Counted from the first letter of the stretch, positions 42,380-52,001 are shown. The stretch is DNA of 64,000 bases from Gammaproteobacteria bacterium UBA2965 (GCA_002348385.1 DEBD01000037.1:234166-298165), one strand, 5' to 3'. Notes: a model not told the origin generated them from the sequence alone. Numbers and translations are program-made.

Positions 42380-44359
42380 TCAGAAGGGACCGTTGGCCAC
42401 GCCGAACTGACCCCAGACGGTGGACCACACCGAGTCCTGTTGAACGAAGTACACCGTGTCGTTGTGGATCACCGATCGGCTCTGAGCACCCATCGGCCAC
42501 GTATGTTCCTCGCTGCGCACCTCCGTGATGAGCGAACCCACGTTCGCCAACGTTGCGAGCGCGGGCACATTCTTATCCCGCACTTCGAACAGGTAAAGTC
42601 CCGACTCGAGCCAGGTATAGGTGTCATCATCCGCGTAGACCTCCGCCGGTATAGCGATACGGTCTGGCGATTCATCCATCTGTAGATAGGTAAACGCATG
42701 GCGGTCCCAGTTCGCCTCGCTTCGCGTGCCGCGACCACCCAGCACGTGTTGCCCCACGGAACGCGGGTCAGCCAGGTCTGACACGTCGAACAGCTCCAAC
42801 TTCACCGCGCCCGATTGGCTCTGGCCAAGCCCGAGCAGCAGGTCATCGGTGACCGGGTGCAGGAGATCGGAAAACCCGGTGATCTCCAACGCACCGGCCA
42901 GCTTGGGGTCTTCGGGATCGCTCAGATCGATGCCATACAGTGGATCGATCTGCTCGAAGGTCACCGCAAAGGCCCGCTCGCCCAGGAAGCGCACGCCATA
43001 GAGGAATTCGTCCGGCTTGCCGATCTCCTCGGGACGCTCGTCGTTGGGCAGCTGCCCGATCACGTCCAGCGACAAGGTGGCCGGGTTCTCGCGCAGCACA
43101 AACAGATGGTGATCGACCGAGTCCTCACCTCCGTGCACGAACTCGCTGGTCAGCACGCGCAGGTCGCCGTTGTATTCGTTCGCCCGGAAGTCTGCTTGAC
43201 CACCGCTCCACAGCATACCCTCAACGTCCCCGGAGCCCGCGTAGCGCACGGCGCCGGCCGTGAAGCCGAATTTGTGGATCCGAGTACCGGTCTGGTCACC
43301 CTGAGGGGTCGACTCCCAACGCAGTTGGGTCAGGTATACGGCCTCGGGGGATACATAAGCGCCGTATGCGTCGTCGCTGTAGCAAATGCTCTCGTGCTGG
43401 TCCGGAGCATCGAGCGGGATGACGGTGACCGTCGTGAGCACTGGATAGCCCGTCTCCGTGGCCTCCGTGGGCAAATAGCAGTCGTTGGCGTCCACCAGAG
43501 GATCCGCCACACCGTCCACCTCCATCCGCGGCAAAAGATCCCCCAACGCTAGACGCTCGAGCACCTGGGCATTGGCATCGGCCTGCTCCTCGGTCACCAC
43601 ATGAGGCTGCAATCCCTCAACAGCGGGGGCATGTCGGGTGACGAGGAACACGTCATCACCCACCCGGCGCGAATACACAAAGCTGCCTTGCAGTTTGCCC
43701 TCCCAGGCGACTTGGGGCGCTGAAGGGTCGGCCACGTCATAGATCGTGAGCGTGGTGGTCTGCTCGGCCAGAATGTCCGGGCGCGCCCAGAGCCGACCAT
43801 AGGACCCATGGAAACTGCCGGTGCTCAGCGCCACCAGCCGATCACCGTCGAGATACAGGCCTTGTACGGACACCGACTCGTCGACGTCGATGCTGCTCAC
43901 CTGAGCCGCGTCACCGGCGCTCAAATCCATGCGCAACACGCGAATGGTCGGCTCGCGCGCGGGTGGCGCAGGCGCAACGATTGCCGCGGCAGGTTCAGCC
44001 GCGATGAAGCAACACCCCAAATGACCCTGGGTAGGTGCCAGATACATGAACTCACCGTCGTACTTGACGATGTCGAACTCATCGACACCAGACTCCTGGG
44101 TGTAGGTAGTGCTGAAACCACCGTCCGCTTCCGCGCGGGCAAGCACCGGGGTCGCGCCCACCGGAGCCACCTGGTCATCGGAAACCTGGGTGAATCCCTC
44201 GGTGAGACTATCGAACAACTCGGCATCGCTGGCCGCCGCGCGTAACAGCCCAACGGGCGCAGGAGGCTGGTTGTCCGGGGCACCGGTAGACCCACCGCAC
44301 CCAGTCAACGAGGCAGCCAGAGCCAGCATCACAAAAAAGGTTGAGCCCAGTCTGGTCAT
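42380..44359 (-). CDS. Beta-propeller domain lipoprotein (PF09826 type)
   Basis: 659 residues from ATG 44359. A lipoprotein signal peptide ends at LTGCGGS, giving a lipid-modified Cys near residue 22. The TTYTQESGVDEFDIVKYDGEFMYLA stretch near 90-115 is the hallmark of the secreted beta-propeller family PF09826, and many blade-like repeats follow (for example FSDLLHPVTDDLLLGLGQSQ and GTRSEANWDRHAFTYLQ). Located in the inner or outer membrane facing the periplasm or surface. The biological role of this family is not known. Divergent from the SMP-30 gene, with 252 bp between starts. Confidence 0.87.
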   Translation of the reverse strand: MTRLGSTFFVMLALAASLTGCGGSTGAPDNQPPAPVGLLRAAASDAELFDSLTEGFTQVSDDQVAPVGATPVLARAEADGGFSTTYTQESGVDEFDIVKYDGEFMYLAPTQGHLGCCFIAAEPAAAIVAPAPPAREPTIRVLRMDLSAGDAAQVSSIDVDESVSVQGLYLDGDRLVALSTGSFHGSYGRLWARPDILAEQTTTLTIYDVADPSAPQVAWEGKLQGSFVYSRRVGDDVFLVTRHAPAVEGLQPHVVTEEQADANAQVLERLALGDLLPRMEVDGVADPLVDANDCYLPTEATETGYPVLTTVTVIPLDAPDQHESICYSDDAYGAYVSPEAVYLTQLRWESTPQGDQTGTRIHKFGFTAGAVRYAGSGDVEGMLWSGGQADFRANEYNGDLRVLTSEFVHGGEDSVDHHLFVLRENPATLSLDVIGQLPNDERPEEIGKPDEFLYGVRFLGERAFAVTFEQIDPLYGIDLSDPEDPKLAGALEITGFSDLLHPVTDDLLLGLGQSQSGAVKLELFDVSDLADPRSVGQHVLGGRGTRSEANWDRHAFTYLQMDESPDRIAIPAEVYADDDTYTWLESGLYLFEVRDKNVPALATLANVGSLITEVRSEEHTWPMGAQSRSVIHNDTVYFVQQDSVWSTVWGQFGVANGPF

Positions 44360-44611
44360 AGGTACTTCTTGAATCACAACTGCCGCACTATGACCGCCTC
44401 AAGCCAAGTTGGTTCAGCCACTCACGGGACGGCCCAAACTGATCCTGCCACAGTGGTCGCGCCGCATGATAGTCGCCGGGGTGCTGGTCAGCGCCGGTAC
44501 GGCGAACGCAGACACGACGGCCGCCGCTACTCCCGCTTCCGGCAAATCTGTAAACTGTTCTATCGGTCGCAGCATTCTGCCGCGGCGGCACACACGACCT
44601 GGGGAGGGACC

Positions 44612-45481
44612 GTGAGCCTGGATATCCGTGACGATCAATTGCTGGATCTGGTGGATGCGTCCGCAACCCGCGAGACGCTCTCTGAGGCGTTCACGTTCAC
44701 CGAAGGTCCCATCTGGCACCCCACCGAGCACCACCTGACCTTCAGCGACATTCCCACCAGCAAGCTGCACCGATGGCGGCAGGGTGCCGGCTTCAGCGTG
44801 TATCGGGAGGTCAGCAATATGGCCAACGGCAATACCTACGACCGGCAACGCCGCCTGGTGACCTGTGAGCACGCAACGAGCCGGGTCGTGCGCGAAGAGG
44901 CTGGTGCCCTCACGGTACTTGCCAGTCACTACGATGGCAAAGAACTGAACAGCCCCAACGACATCGTGGTACGCAGCGACGGCACCATCTTCTTTACCGA
45001 CCCCAGCTACGGCCGGGACAGCGCTCAGCACGGCGTGGAGCGCCCCCGCGAATTGGATTTCTGCGGCGTCTACCAGATCGACCCCGCCGGCAAGCTCACC
45101 CTGCTCGCTAAGGATTTCGAAATGCCCAATGGGCTCTGCCTGAGTCTGGACGAGCAAGTGCTGTACGTTGCCGACACACCGCGGCGGCATGTCAGAAAGT
45201 TCAGCATCGACGGCGATACGCTCACCGGAGGCGAGGTGTTATGCGACTCGCCCGCGCCCGATGGGCTGAAGATCGACAGCCAGGGCTACCTCTATGCCGG
45301 GGGCCCGTACGGAGTAGCCGCCTACCATCCGGAAGACGGCACCTGGCTCGGCACCATTGAAACACCCGCTTTCTGCGCAAATTTCACATGGGGCGGCGCA
45401 GACCTGAAATCGTTGTTCATGACTGCGTCAACGGCCGTGTACCGCATCGACGTGAAGATTCCGGGGATCCCGCTGTTTTGA
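44612..45481 (+). CDS. SMP-30/gluconolactonase family protein
   Basis: 289 residues from GTG 44612, chosen because GGGGAGGG lies just upstream and the protein then starts with the family's first blade; the frame is open far upstream but without similarity. FTEGPIWHP supplies the metal-binding Glu near residue 32, NSPNDIVVRSDGTIFFTDPSYG the Asn and turn, and CDSPAPDGLKIDSQGYLYAGG the metal-binding Asp. It is a calcium- or zinc-dependent lactonase or related hydrolase with no signal peptide. The GPH transporter gene follows by 21 bp, suggesting uptake and lactone hydrolysis of a sugar-like compound. Confidence 0.9.
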   Translation: MSLDIRDDQLLDLVDASATRETLSEAFTFTEGPIWHPTEHHLTFSDIPTSKLHRWRQGAGFSVYREVSNMANGNTYDRQRRLVTCEHATSRVVREEAGALTVLASHYDGKELNSPNDIVVRSDGTIFFTDPSYGRDSAQHGVERPRELDFCGVYQIDPAGKLTLLAKDFEMPNGLCLSLDEQVLYVADTPRRHVRKFSIDGDTLTGGEVLCDSPAPDGLKIDSQGYLYAGGPYGVAAYHPEDGTWLGTIETPAFCANFTWGGADLKSLFMTASTAVYRIDVKIPGIPLF

Positions 45482-45502
45482 CGATTGGCTGCCGCACCAC
45501 CC

Positions 45503-46888
45503 ATGGCTGAGGGCTCCGAAGACACCAGCCGGCTGAACAACTCACAGCTGTTCAGCTACGGGCTCACGGAGATGCCATTGGCCATGGCGGCCACGCCAAT
45601 GGCCTTGTTCATCGCGCCGTTTTATACGCGCGATCTGGGCCTATCGCTGGCCGCAGTGGGCACCATTCTCATGCTGGCGCGCATCAGCGATGTAGTTACC
45701 GACCCGCTCATCGGCCAATTCAGCGACCGCACGCGCACCCGTATCGGGCGCCGCAAGCCGTGGGTGTTGCTCGGCGCGCCGCTCATGCTCATCGCCGTGT
45801 GGAAGCTGTTCGTACCCACCGCCCCGGTCACCAATTTCTACTTCGGATTCTGGCTCATCACCCTGTGGCTGGGCTGGACCTTCATCGGCATTCCCTTCTA
45901 TGCCTGGGGCGCTGAGCTTTCCACCAACTACCATGAGCGCACACGCATCGCCAGCATCCGAACCGGCCTTGGAATCGTGGGCACGCTGGTTGCCATCGTG
46001 GTGCCGCTGATCACGGGCTTTTTTCTCGGCTACGGCTACGACATCGACCAGTCGTTGCATGTGGTTGCTATCTGCTCAACCGTCTTCCTGTTCGTCGCGG
46101 CGGCACTGCTGTGGCGAGTACCTGAAGGCAAGCCAATAGAAACCCAGCGCATCTCCGCCATGGAGGGCCTGCGAGTGATGTGGAGCAACGGCCCGTTCAA
46201 ACGCCTGATGATCGGCTTCACCCTGGCCGGCCTGGGCCCTGCCATCGGCGGTCCGTTGTACATCCTGTTCGTGATACACGTGCTGCAGGCCAACATTGCC
46301 AGCAACGTGGTGCTGCTGGTGTTCTACGTAGCCAACCTGCTGGGCGTAGCCACTTGGGGTGTGGTGGCACGCAAGTTCGGCAAGCGCAACGCCTGGGTGA
46401 TGGGCATGATCACGGTGCTCATCGCGCAGCCCGGCTACTGGCTGCTGGGCCCCGGCGATCTGTATTGGATGATGGGCGTCTTCTTCATTCTCGGCATCGG
46501 CATCGGCAGCTTCTCCGCCCTGCCCGCCGCCATGAAGGCCGACGTGATCGATCTCGATCGCTTGCGCAGCGGGGAAGACCGCACGGGGCTCTTCTTCTCG
46601 GTATGGTCCCTGGCCAACAAGCTGGTGGTAGCCCTGGCGGCGGGCTTCGCGCTCAACATCGTCGCCCTGTTCGACTTTCAGGCAGCCGGCGAAAACGGAC
46701 CCGAACAGATCATGGCCCTGCGCGTGGTGTTCGTGTTCTTGCCCATCGTCTTCTACGCAAGCGCCCTTGCCGTGATGTGGAACTACCCCATCTCCGAAGC
46801 GCGCCACCGGCGCCTGATGGGCCTGCTGGAGCGCCGCGTGGAACGGCGCGCACGGGCTGCGGCGGCTCAGCAGGGCGACGCCGCTTAG
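45503..46888 (+). CDS. GPH-family sugar:cation symporter-like MFS protein
   Basis: 461 residues from ATG 45503. Twelve hydrophobic segments. The helix 2-3 region ISDVVTDPLIGQFSDRTRTRIGRRKPW is the MelB/GPH signature, and FIGIPFYAWGAELSTNYHERTRI is the next conserved loop. GPH transporters carry glycosides, pentosides or hexuronides with Na+ or H+. Coexpression with the SMP-30 lactonase suggests a sugar or sugar-acid substrate, but some GPH members next to catabolic genes carry steroids or other lipids, so this is not settled. Confidence 0.9.
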   Translation: MAEGSEDTSRLNNSQLFSYGLTEMPLAMAATPMALFIAPFYTRDLGLSLAAVGTILMLARISDVVTDPLIGQFSDRTRTRIGRRKPWVLLGAPLMLIAVWKLFVPTAPVTNFYFGFWLITLWLGWTFIGIPFYAWGAELSTNYHERTRIASIRTGLGIVGTLVAIVVPLITGFFLGYGYDIDQSLHVVAICSTVFLFVAAALLWRVPEGKPIETQRISAMEGLRVMWSNGPFKRLMIGFTLAGLGPAIGGPLYILFVIHVLQANIASNVVLLVFYVANLLGVATWGVVARKFGKRNAWVMGMITVLIAQPGYWLLGPGDLYWMMGVFFILGIGIGSFSALPAAMKADVIDLDRLRSGEDRTGLFFSVWSLANKLVVALAAGFALNIVALFDFQAAGENGPEQIMALRVVFVFLPIVFYASALAVMWNYPISEARHRRLMGLLERRVERRARAAAAQQGDAA

Positions 46889-47009
46889 GCCGCAGCGCAA
46901 CCACGCTGACTGCACGCCAGAGCCTGATAATCGCGCTCGAGGAGAAAGACGGGTACGCAGCGACGTCCGCTGACCGCAAAGCGGTTAGGGGCTCTATCCG
47001 AACCTTTTT

Positions 47010-49256
47010 CTACTCGGCCGAATCTATGAGAGCCAGTACGCGTGGTGGCGAAAGCGGCAGTTCGTCGATGCGTTTTCCAACGGCTCGGCTGACTGCGTTA
47101 CCTACGGCTGCCAACGGGGGCACGATGGGTGCTTCGCCTACGCCGCGCACCCCGTAGGGGTGCGTGTCGTTGTGCACTTCGATGATCTGGGTGTCGATCA
47201 TGGGGAGATCCGAGGCTACCGGAATGCGGTAGTCGAGGAAGCCCGCGTTCTCCATGACACCGTTGTCGTCGAAGATGTACTCCTCATTCAGCGCCCATCC
47301 GATCCCCTGAACGGCACCGCCCTGCATCTGCCCCTCCACATAGTCTGGGTGCACGGCGCGGCCGGCATCCTGAATGGCCGTGAAGCGCAACACCGTGGTG
47401 GCACCGGTTTCCGGATCGACTTCCACATCGCACAGGTTCACCGCAAAGGATGGGCCCGGCCCCTGGGCGTTCAGGGATGCGCGCGCGGAAATTGGCCCAC
47501 CCGTCTGCGGGAATTTACGCGCTAGCTTAGCAAGCGGTATTGGCTCGAGATCTGCGTTAACACCCGGCATGGGGCGTGCTTCACCATCTATCCAATCCAC
47601 CTGGTCGGCGTCGATGCCCCAGGTCAGGGCCGCGCGCTGCTTGAGCTGCGCCACCACATCCTCGCAGGCGGTGATGACCGCCATGCCTGTGGCAAACGTA
47701 GTTCGGCTACCGCCGGTGGTGTTGCAGAACCCGGTACTGTCGGTGTCGCCCACACGTACACGAATGCGTTCGTAGGGCACCTGCAGCGTCTCCGCCGCCA
47801 TCAACGCCATGGACGCCCGGCTACCGCCGATGTCGGGATTGCCTTCCACCACCTGAATCATTCCAGACTCAGCCACGTGCACCTCGGCGCTGGAGTTGTT
47901 GCCCCCGTTGAACCAGAAACCGGCAGCCACACCCCGACCCTGGTTTTCTTTCAGGGCTTGCTGATAGTGCGGGTGCGACTTGGCAGCTTCCAGGCATTCC
48001 ACGAAACCAATGTCTTTGAACCTGGGCCCGTACGCCGCCTCAGTGCCTTTCTTGGCCGCGTTCTTCAAGCGCAGATCCATCGGGTCCATGTCCAGCTGCT
48101 GGGCCAGTTCGTCGAGCACACTCTCTCCGGCAAACGCGGCCTGGGGTGCCCCGGGCGCACGGTAGGCGGCCACCCGCGGTTTGTTAGCCACCACCTCGCG
48201 CCCGTCCACGCGCACGTTAGCCACATCGTAGGGCGCGAAGATGCACATGGCGCCCGCGCCTAACGGGCTGCTGCCCGGAAATGCGCCGGCCTCATAGACC
48301 AGATCCGCGTGCAGAGCAGTAAGGGTGCCATCGTCTTTTGCGCCGATCTTTACGGTATTGATGGTGCCGGACGCCGGGCCGGTGGCCCGGAACACCTCTT
48401 CGCGGGTCATGACCATCTTCACCGGCCGACCCGCTTTCTGCGAAAGCCTGATGGCCAACGGCTCGAGATAGACGATCGTCTTGCCGCCAAAGCCACCACC
48501 AATCTCCTGGGGCACCACGCGGATATCGCCGGTATCCATACCCAGCACCAGTGCTGCCATGTCACGAATGCCGAAATGTCCCTGGGAAGAGCACCACAGG
48601 CTCACCCGGCCGTCCGCGTGGGCATCCGCCATGCAGGCATGGGGCTCGATGTAGCCCTGATGCACCATGGGGGTAACGAAGCGGCGCTCCACCACGATGT
48701 CGGCCTCCGAGAATCCGGCCTGCACGTCGCCCTTACTGATGCGTGTGACCTGGGAGATGTTGGATGGACCCTTGGGCGGCGGGTTCACGCCGTCTGTATA
48801 AAGATCGTCGTGCAGAATGGGGGCGTCGTCCGCCATAGCGGCCTGGACGTCAAGTACCGCCGGCAGCACGGTGTAATCCACGCGAATCAACGCCGCCGCG
48901 CGCTGCGCCAGATCCGCGCTCTTTGCCGCCACTGCCGCCACCGGATGACCGTGATACAGGACTTTGCCGCCAGCAATGATCTGCTCGAAATAGCGCCGCC
49001 GATTAATGGAGATGGTGTCGCGCTGCGGGAAGTCGTCTACGGTAACCACCGCATAGACGCCCTCCAGCGCCAGCGCCTCGCTGGCGTCGATGCCGTTGAT
49101 CTGCGCGTGGGCATGAGGGCTGCGCAGCACCACGCCGTGGACCATGCCCGGGCGCGATATGTCCGCGCCGTAATCCGCTTTGCCCGTGACCTTTTCGGTA
49201 CCGTCCGGACGTACCGGACGCGTGCCCACGTATTTGAGATCCATTGCTTCGTTCAT
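47010..49256 (-). CDS. Xanthine dehydrogenase-family molybdopterin-binding subunit
   Basis: 748 residues from ATG 49256, preceded by GGGGAGGTG; an upstream GTG at 49262 is less likely. The aldehyde oxidase/xanthine dehydrogenase order is seen: GKADYGADI, then EIGGGFGGK near 265, VAAYRAPGAPQAAFAGE near 365, GGSRTTFATG near 510, and the catalytic Glu in GVGEAPIVPP near 720. It hydroxylates a carbon adjacent to a carbonyl or ring nitrogen using molybdopterin. The usual 2Fe-2S and FAD subunits are not next to it in either direction. Substrate unknown. Confidence 0.92.
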   Translation of the reverse strand: MNEAMDLKYVGTRPVRPDGTEKVTGKADYGADISRPGMVHGVVLRSPHAHAQINGIDASEALALEGVYAVVTVDDFPQRDTISINRRRYFEQIIAGGKVLYHGHPVAAVAAKSADLAQRAAALIRVDYTVLPAVLDVQAAMADDAPILHDDLYTDGVNPPPKGPSNISQVTRISKGDVQAGFSEADIVVERRFVTPMVHQGYIEPHACMADAHADGRVSLWCSSQGHFGIRDMAALVLGMDTGDIRVVPQEIGGGFGGKTIVYLEPLAIRLSQKAGRPVKMVMTREEVFRATGPASGTINTVKIGAKDDGTLTALHADLVYEAGAFPGSSPLGAGAMCIFAPYDVANVRVDGREVVANKPRVAAYRAPGAPQAAFAGESVLDELAQQLDMDPMDLRLKNAAKKGTEAAYGPRFKDIGFVECLEAAKSHPHYQQALKENQGRGVAAGFWFNGGNNSSAEVHVAESGMIQVVEGNPDIGGSRASMALMAAETLQVPYERIRVRVGDTDSTGFCNTTGGSRTTFATGMAVITACEDVVAQLKQRAALTWGIDADQVDWIDGEARPMPGVNADLEPIPLAKLARKFPQTGGPISARASLNAQGPGPSFAVNLCDVEVDPETGATTVLRFTAIQDAGRAVHPDYVEGQMQGGAVQGIGWALNEEYIFDDNGVMENAGFLDYRIPVASDLPMIDTQIIEVHNDTHPYGVRGVGEAPIVPPLAAVGNAVSRAVGKRIDELPLSPPRVLALIDSAE

Positions 49257-49452
49257 GATCACCTCCCCGATCGGGCCCGGCCCGGGCCTGCGGCGTTGTG
49301 CAGCGTGCCAAAACCGCCATCCTACGCTTCGACAGGCATGGACGACAGCCTGCCATCAACCTCGCCGACACTGGGAGCAACACACCCGGAGGAAGCCGCA
49401 TGCCAGCAGCCGGATTTGCGCGGTTAGGAGCCCTGGCCAGCAGCGAATGTGG

Positions 49453-49938
49453 CTAAATCCAACCACCCAGAATCTGGGGATTGAGCTGCCAGAGCGTGTA
49501 ATTCAGGGCTGCGGCAAAGCCGACCCATATCAAATAAGGCACGAGCAGCAAGCCCGCCAGTGCCCGCACCCGCCAGAAAAGCGTCAAGGTGGCGGCAATA
49601 AGAAGCCAGAGTATGACGACCTCAACGAAAGCCAACCCGCCCAGATTCCAAACAAAGAACAGCCAACTCCATAGGCTATTGAGCACGAGCTGCACCAGAA
49701 AAAGTCCGAGTGCCACACGCGCTCTGCCAAGCGCCGCGCCACGCCAGACCAGCCAGGCCGCAATCGCCATCAATGTGTAAAGCAAGCTCCAGACCGGGCC
49801 GAAGAGCCAGGAAGGGGCCGCCCACGCAGGTTGCACCAGCTGCGCGTAGAAGGCTTTTGCCTCCACCGATGCGCTAGCGCCGATGGCGGCGGCGGCGAAG
49901 GTCAAGAGGAACCAGCCGGCCAGTCCAGGGATGCGCAT
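49453..49938 (-). CDS. tspO: TspO/MBR family protein
   Basis: 161 residues from ATG 49938; a longer frame exists but family members start here. Five hydrophobic segments. PAWAAPSWLFGPVWSLLYTLMAIAAW and LVLNSLWSWLFF are typical of TspO, followed by YLIWVGFAAALNYTLWQLNPQ, the segment that in animal homologues overlaps the cholesterol-recognition site. Bacterial TspO binds porphyrins and can bind cholesterol. It lies 109 bp downstream of the KshA-like gene on the same strand, at the end of the steroid-type cluster. A functional link is inference. Confidence 0.93.
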   Translation of the reverse strand: MRIPGLAGWFLLTFAAAAIGASASVEAKAFYAQLVQPAWAAPSWLFGPVWSLLYTLMAIAAWLVWRGAALGRARVALGLFLVQLVLNSLWSWLFFVWNLGGLAFVEVVILWLLIAATLTLFWRVRALAGLLLVPYLIWVGFAAALNYTLWQLNPQILGGWI

Positions 49939-50047
49939 TGGTCGTGGGTGTGGTTCGCCGTTCAGAACAGCCCTCCACTGATTTTCGACCGGACAGGCGG
50001 CCGTCGCCTCAAGACGGGTCCCAGACGAAACCGTGTTCCCGCGCCGG

Positions 50048-51148
50048 TCACTCGAGCCGCAGGACCCCCGCTTGGGCTTCCACAGCCCGGCGTTCCGCAG
50101 AGGGCGCCGGCAGGCCGGTATCGGCAACCGCACCGTTGAGTGACGCGCGGATCGACGCCACCGAGCCAGGCTCGGCGTAGAACTGGCCGTACCAGCGACG
50201 CACGTGGTCGAACGGCCCGTCCGTAGGAAGCTGCATCACGCCGATCGCCGGCCGCTTGGCCCGCCAGATGGCGAAGTCGGCGGAGAACGCATGCAACGCA
50301 CCCGCGTCTGTCTCTGCCCAATACTCGCGGTCAGCCTCTGTGGGCGGGTTGTTCGACGCCTGCACCAGCGTGCCGTGCCACACTTTCGAGACGCCATCCT
50401 CTACCGGCACGTTGGCAATCAACTCATAGATCAGCGTTTCCCCAAACTCCTGGCGCGAGAACAGAACACCCGGGCCCGTATACCAGGTAATGGTGTGGAA
50501 CGCCGATCCGTACAGTTCGATGGTGCCACCCTGACGCTGTATCAGGATGTGATCACGGAACTCGTTCTCGAAGTAGTGGCAATCCGCGCCGTGAGTTGGA
50601 AGCAGGTGGCGAGCGTCCGCCATATTGTCAAGGATCTCGATGCCATGAATGGAAATCTCGCCAAGGTCCTGCAGTTGCCAGCGCATCCACTGCGGATCGT
50701 CCCACTCGGTCAGAAACGGCGGCGGGTATTCGGGCTCAGCGCCATCAGGGTCGAACCACATCATCAGACAGCCCATCACATCGCGCACCGGATACGATCG
50801 AATCGACGCCGATTTCGGCAGCGGGCCGTCGTGGTAGGGAATGTCGTCAACCGCGCCGTCCGGCCCGTAGCGCCACCCGTGGTATGGGCAGCGGATGGAA
50901 TCGCCTTCGATCTGCCGGCCACTCTGGACGATCACAGCACTGTCGCTCAGCGCGATGTGAGTGCCCATGTGCACGCAGTAGGCGTCGAGCAGCACGGGTT
51001 GGCCGCTGGCACCCCGATACAGCGCGAAGTCACGCCCGAAAAATCGCAACGCTTGTGGTTTTTCGGCGAGCGAGTCGCTCGCACCGATGATGAACCATCC
51101 ACGTGGGAAGTTTTGCGGGCCCAGTCCGTATTCAGTCGCTGTCGCCAT
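50048..51148 (-). CDS. kshA: Rieske oxygenase, 3-ketosteroid 9alpha-hydroxylase (KshA)-like
   Basis: 366 residues. Rieske cluster ligands are C58, H60, C87 and H90 (CVH ... CPYH). The mononuclear iron site is H181 and H186 (RHLLPTH) plus Asp291 in SADFAIWRAK. The H-x4-H spacing followed by CHYFENEF matches KshA, where HFFYIH precedes a YFKNxFEGH stretch. KshA hydroxylates C9 of 4-androstenedione-type steroids, opening ring B after delta1-desaturation. It needs a reductase (KshB), which is not encoded nearby. Last of five cluster genes, 15 bp after the SDR. A related cholesterol-desaturase-type Rieske protein cannot be fully excluded. Confidence 0.78.
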   Translation of the reverse strand: MATATEYGLGPQNFPRGWFIIGASDSLAEKPQALRFFGRDFALYRGASGQPVLLDAYCVHMGTHIALSDSAVIVQSGRQIEGDSIRCPYHGWRYGPDGAVDDIPYHDGPLPKSASIRSYPVRDVMGCLMMWFDPDGAEPEYPPPFLTEWDDPQWMRWQLQDLGEISIHGIEILDNMADARHLLPTHGADCHYFENEFRDHILIQRQGGTIELYGSAFHTITWYTGPGVLFSRQEFGETLIYELIANVPVEDGVSKVWHGTLVQASNNPPTEADREYWAETDAGALHAFSADFAIWRAKRPAIGVMQLPTDGPFDHVRRWYGQFYAEPGSVASIRASLNGAVADTGLPAPSAERRAVEAQAGVLRLE

Positions 51149-51163
51149 GATTGATTTCCATAG

Positions 51164-51943
51164 TCAGATCAAACCGGGGTACTGGCCACCGTCCACCATC
51201 AGATTCTGGCCCGTCACGAAGCCGGCGTGCACGCTGCACAAGAAAGCCGCGTATGCCCCAAACTCCTCCGGATCGCCAAATCTTGCGGCGGGAATCTCGT
51301 TTTTGGCCACCACCTGAATCTCCTCGAAGGTAACGCCCCGAGCCTCGGCAAAGTACGCGTGATTTGATTTCAATCGGTCGGTTTCGAACTGCCCGGGCAT
51401 AAGATTGTTGATGGTCACGTTGTCTTGCGCCACGTCCTTCGCCACACCGCTGACGTATCCGGTGAGGCCTGCGCGCGCCCCATTAGACAAGCTCAAAGGC
51501 GCTATCGGCGCCTTCACTGCGTGGCTGGTGACGTTCACTATGCGGCCGAATCGGCGCTCGCGCATACCCGGCAACGCCGCGTTCATCAGTTCGATTGCCG
51601 AGAGCATGTTGGTCTGCAAGGCGGTCAGCCACTGATCTCTCGTGAAATCGAGATAATCTCCAACCGGAGGTCCGCCCGCATTGTTGATGAGAATGTCCAC
51701 ATCCGTCAATCGGCCCACGAGGGTGTCGCGTTGCGCCGGCTCCGCGAGATCTACCGACAGCGTCTGCACATCGGGCCCGCCCGCCGTTCGGATGGCACCC
51801 GCCGCGTCTGCCAGCCTGGCCTCGTCACGCGCCACAAGGGTGACATGGACGCCTTCGAGACTGAGCGCCCGGGCGATCGCTCTGCCCAGCCCAGAGCTGC
51901 CACCGCATACAATCGCGCGTTTACCGTCGATCCCTAGATCCAT
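51164..51943 (-). CDS. Atypical SDR in the steroid-type cluster
   Basis: 259 residues from ATG 51943, preceded by GGGGAGG. NAD-binding GGSSGLG is at 14-20, NNAGG at 87-91 and the active-site Ser at 140 (VTSHAV). At the Tyr position, 13 residues later, is Ser153, and the Lys position is Arg157 (LSNGARAG), so the YxxxK pair is replaced. Such SNGAR-type SDRs exist, but their chemistry is not standard. By position it could act on a hydroxysteroid or a later intermediate; it may alternatively be a non-catalytic or altered-mechanism relative. 58 bp from the HsaA-like gene. Confidence 0.85.
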   Translation of the reverse strand: MDLGIDGKRAIVCGGSSGLGRAIARALSLEGVHVTLVARDEARLADAAGAIRTAGGPDVQTLSVDLAEPAQRDTLVGRLTDVDILINNAGGPPVGDYLDFTRDQWLTALQTNMLSAIELMNAALPGMRERRFGRIVNVTSHAVKAPIAPLSLSNGARAGLTGYVSGVAKDVAQDNVTINNLMPGQFETDRLKSNHAYFAEARGVTFEEIQVVAKNEIPAARFGDPEEFGAYAAFLCSVHAGFVTGQNLMVDGGQYPGLI

Positions 51944-52001
51944 CGAGCCTCCCCTTATTGCCCCCGCGGGGCGTCGTGTTTTTGCTATCGCCGGTGCCCG
52001 G

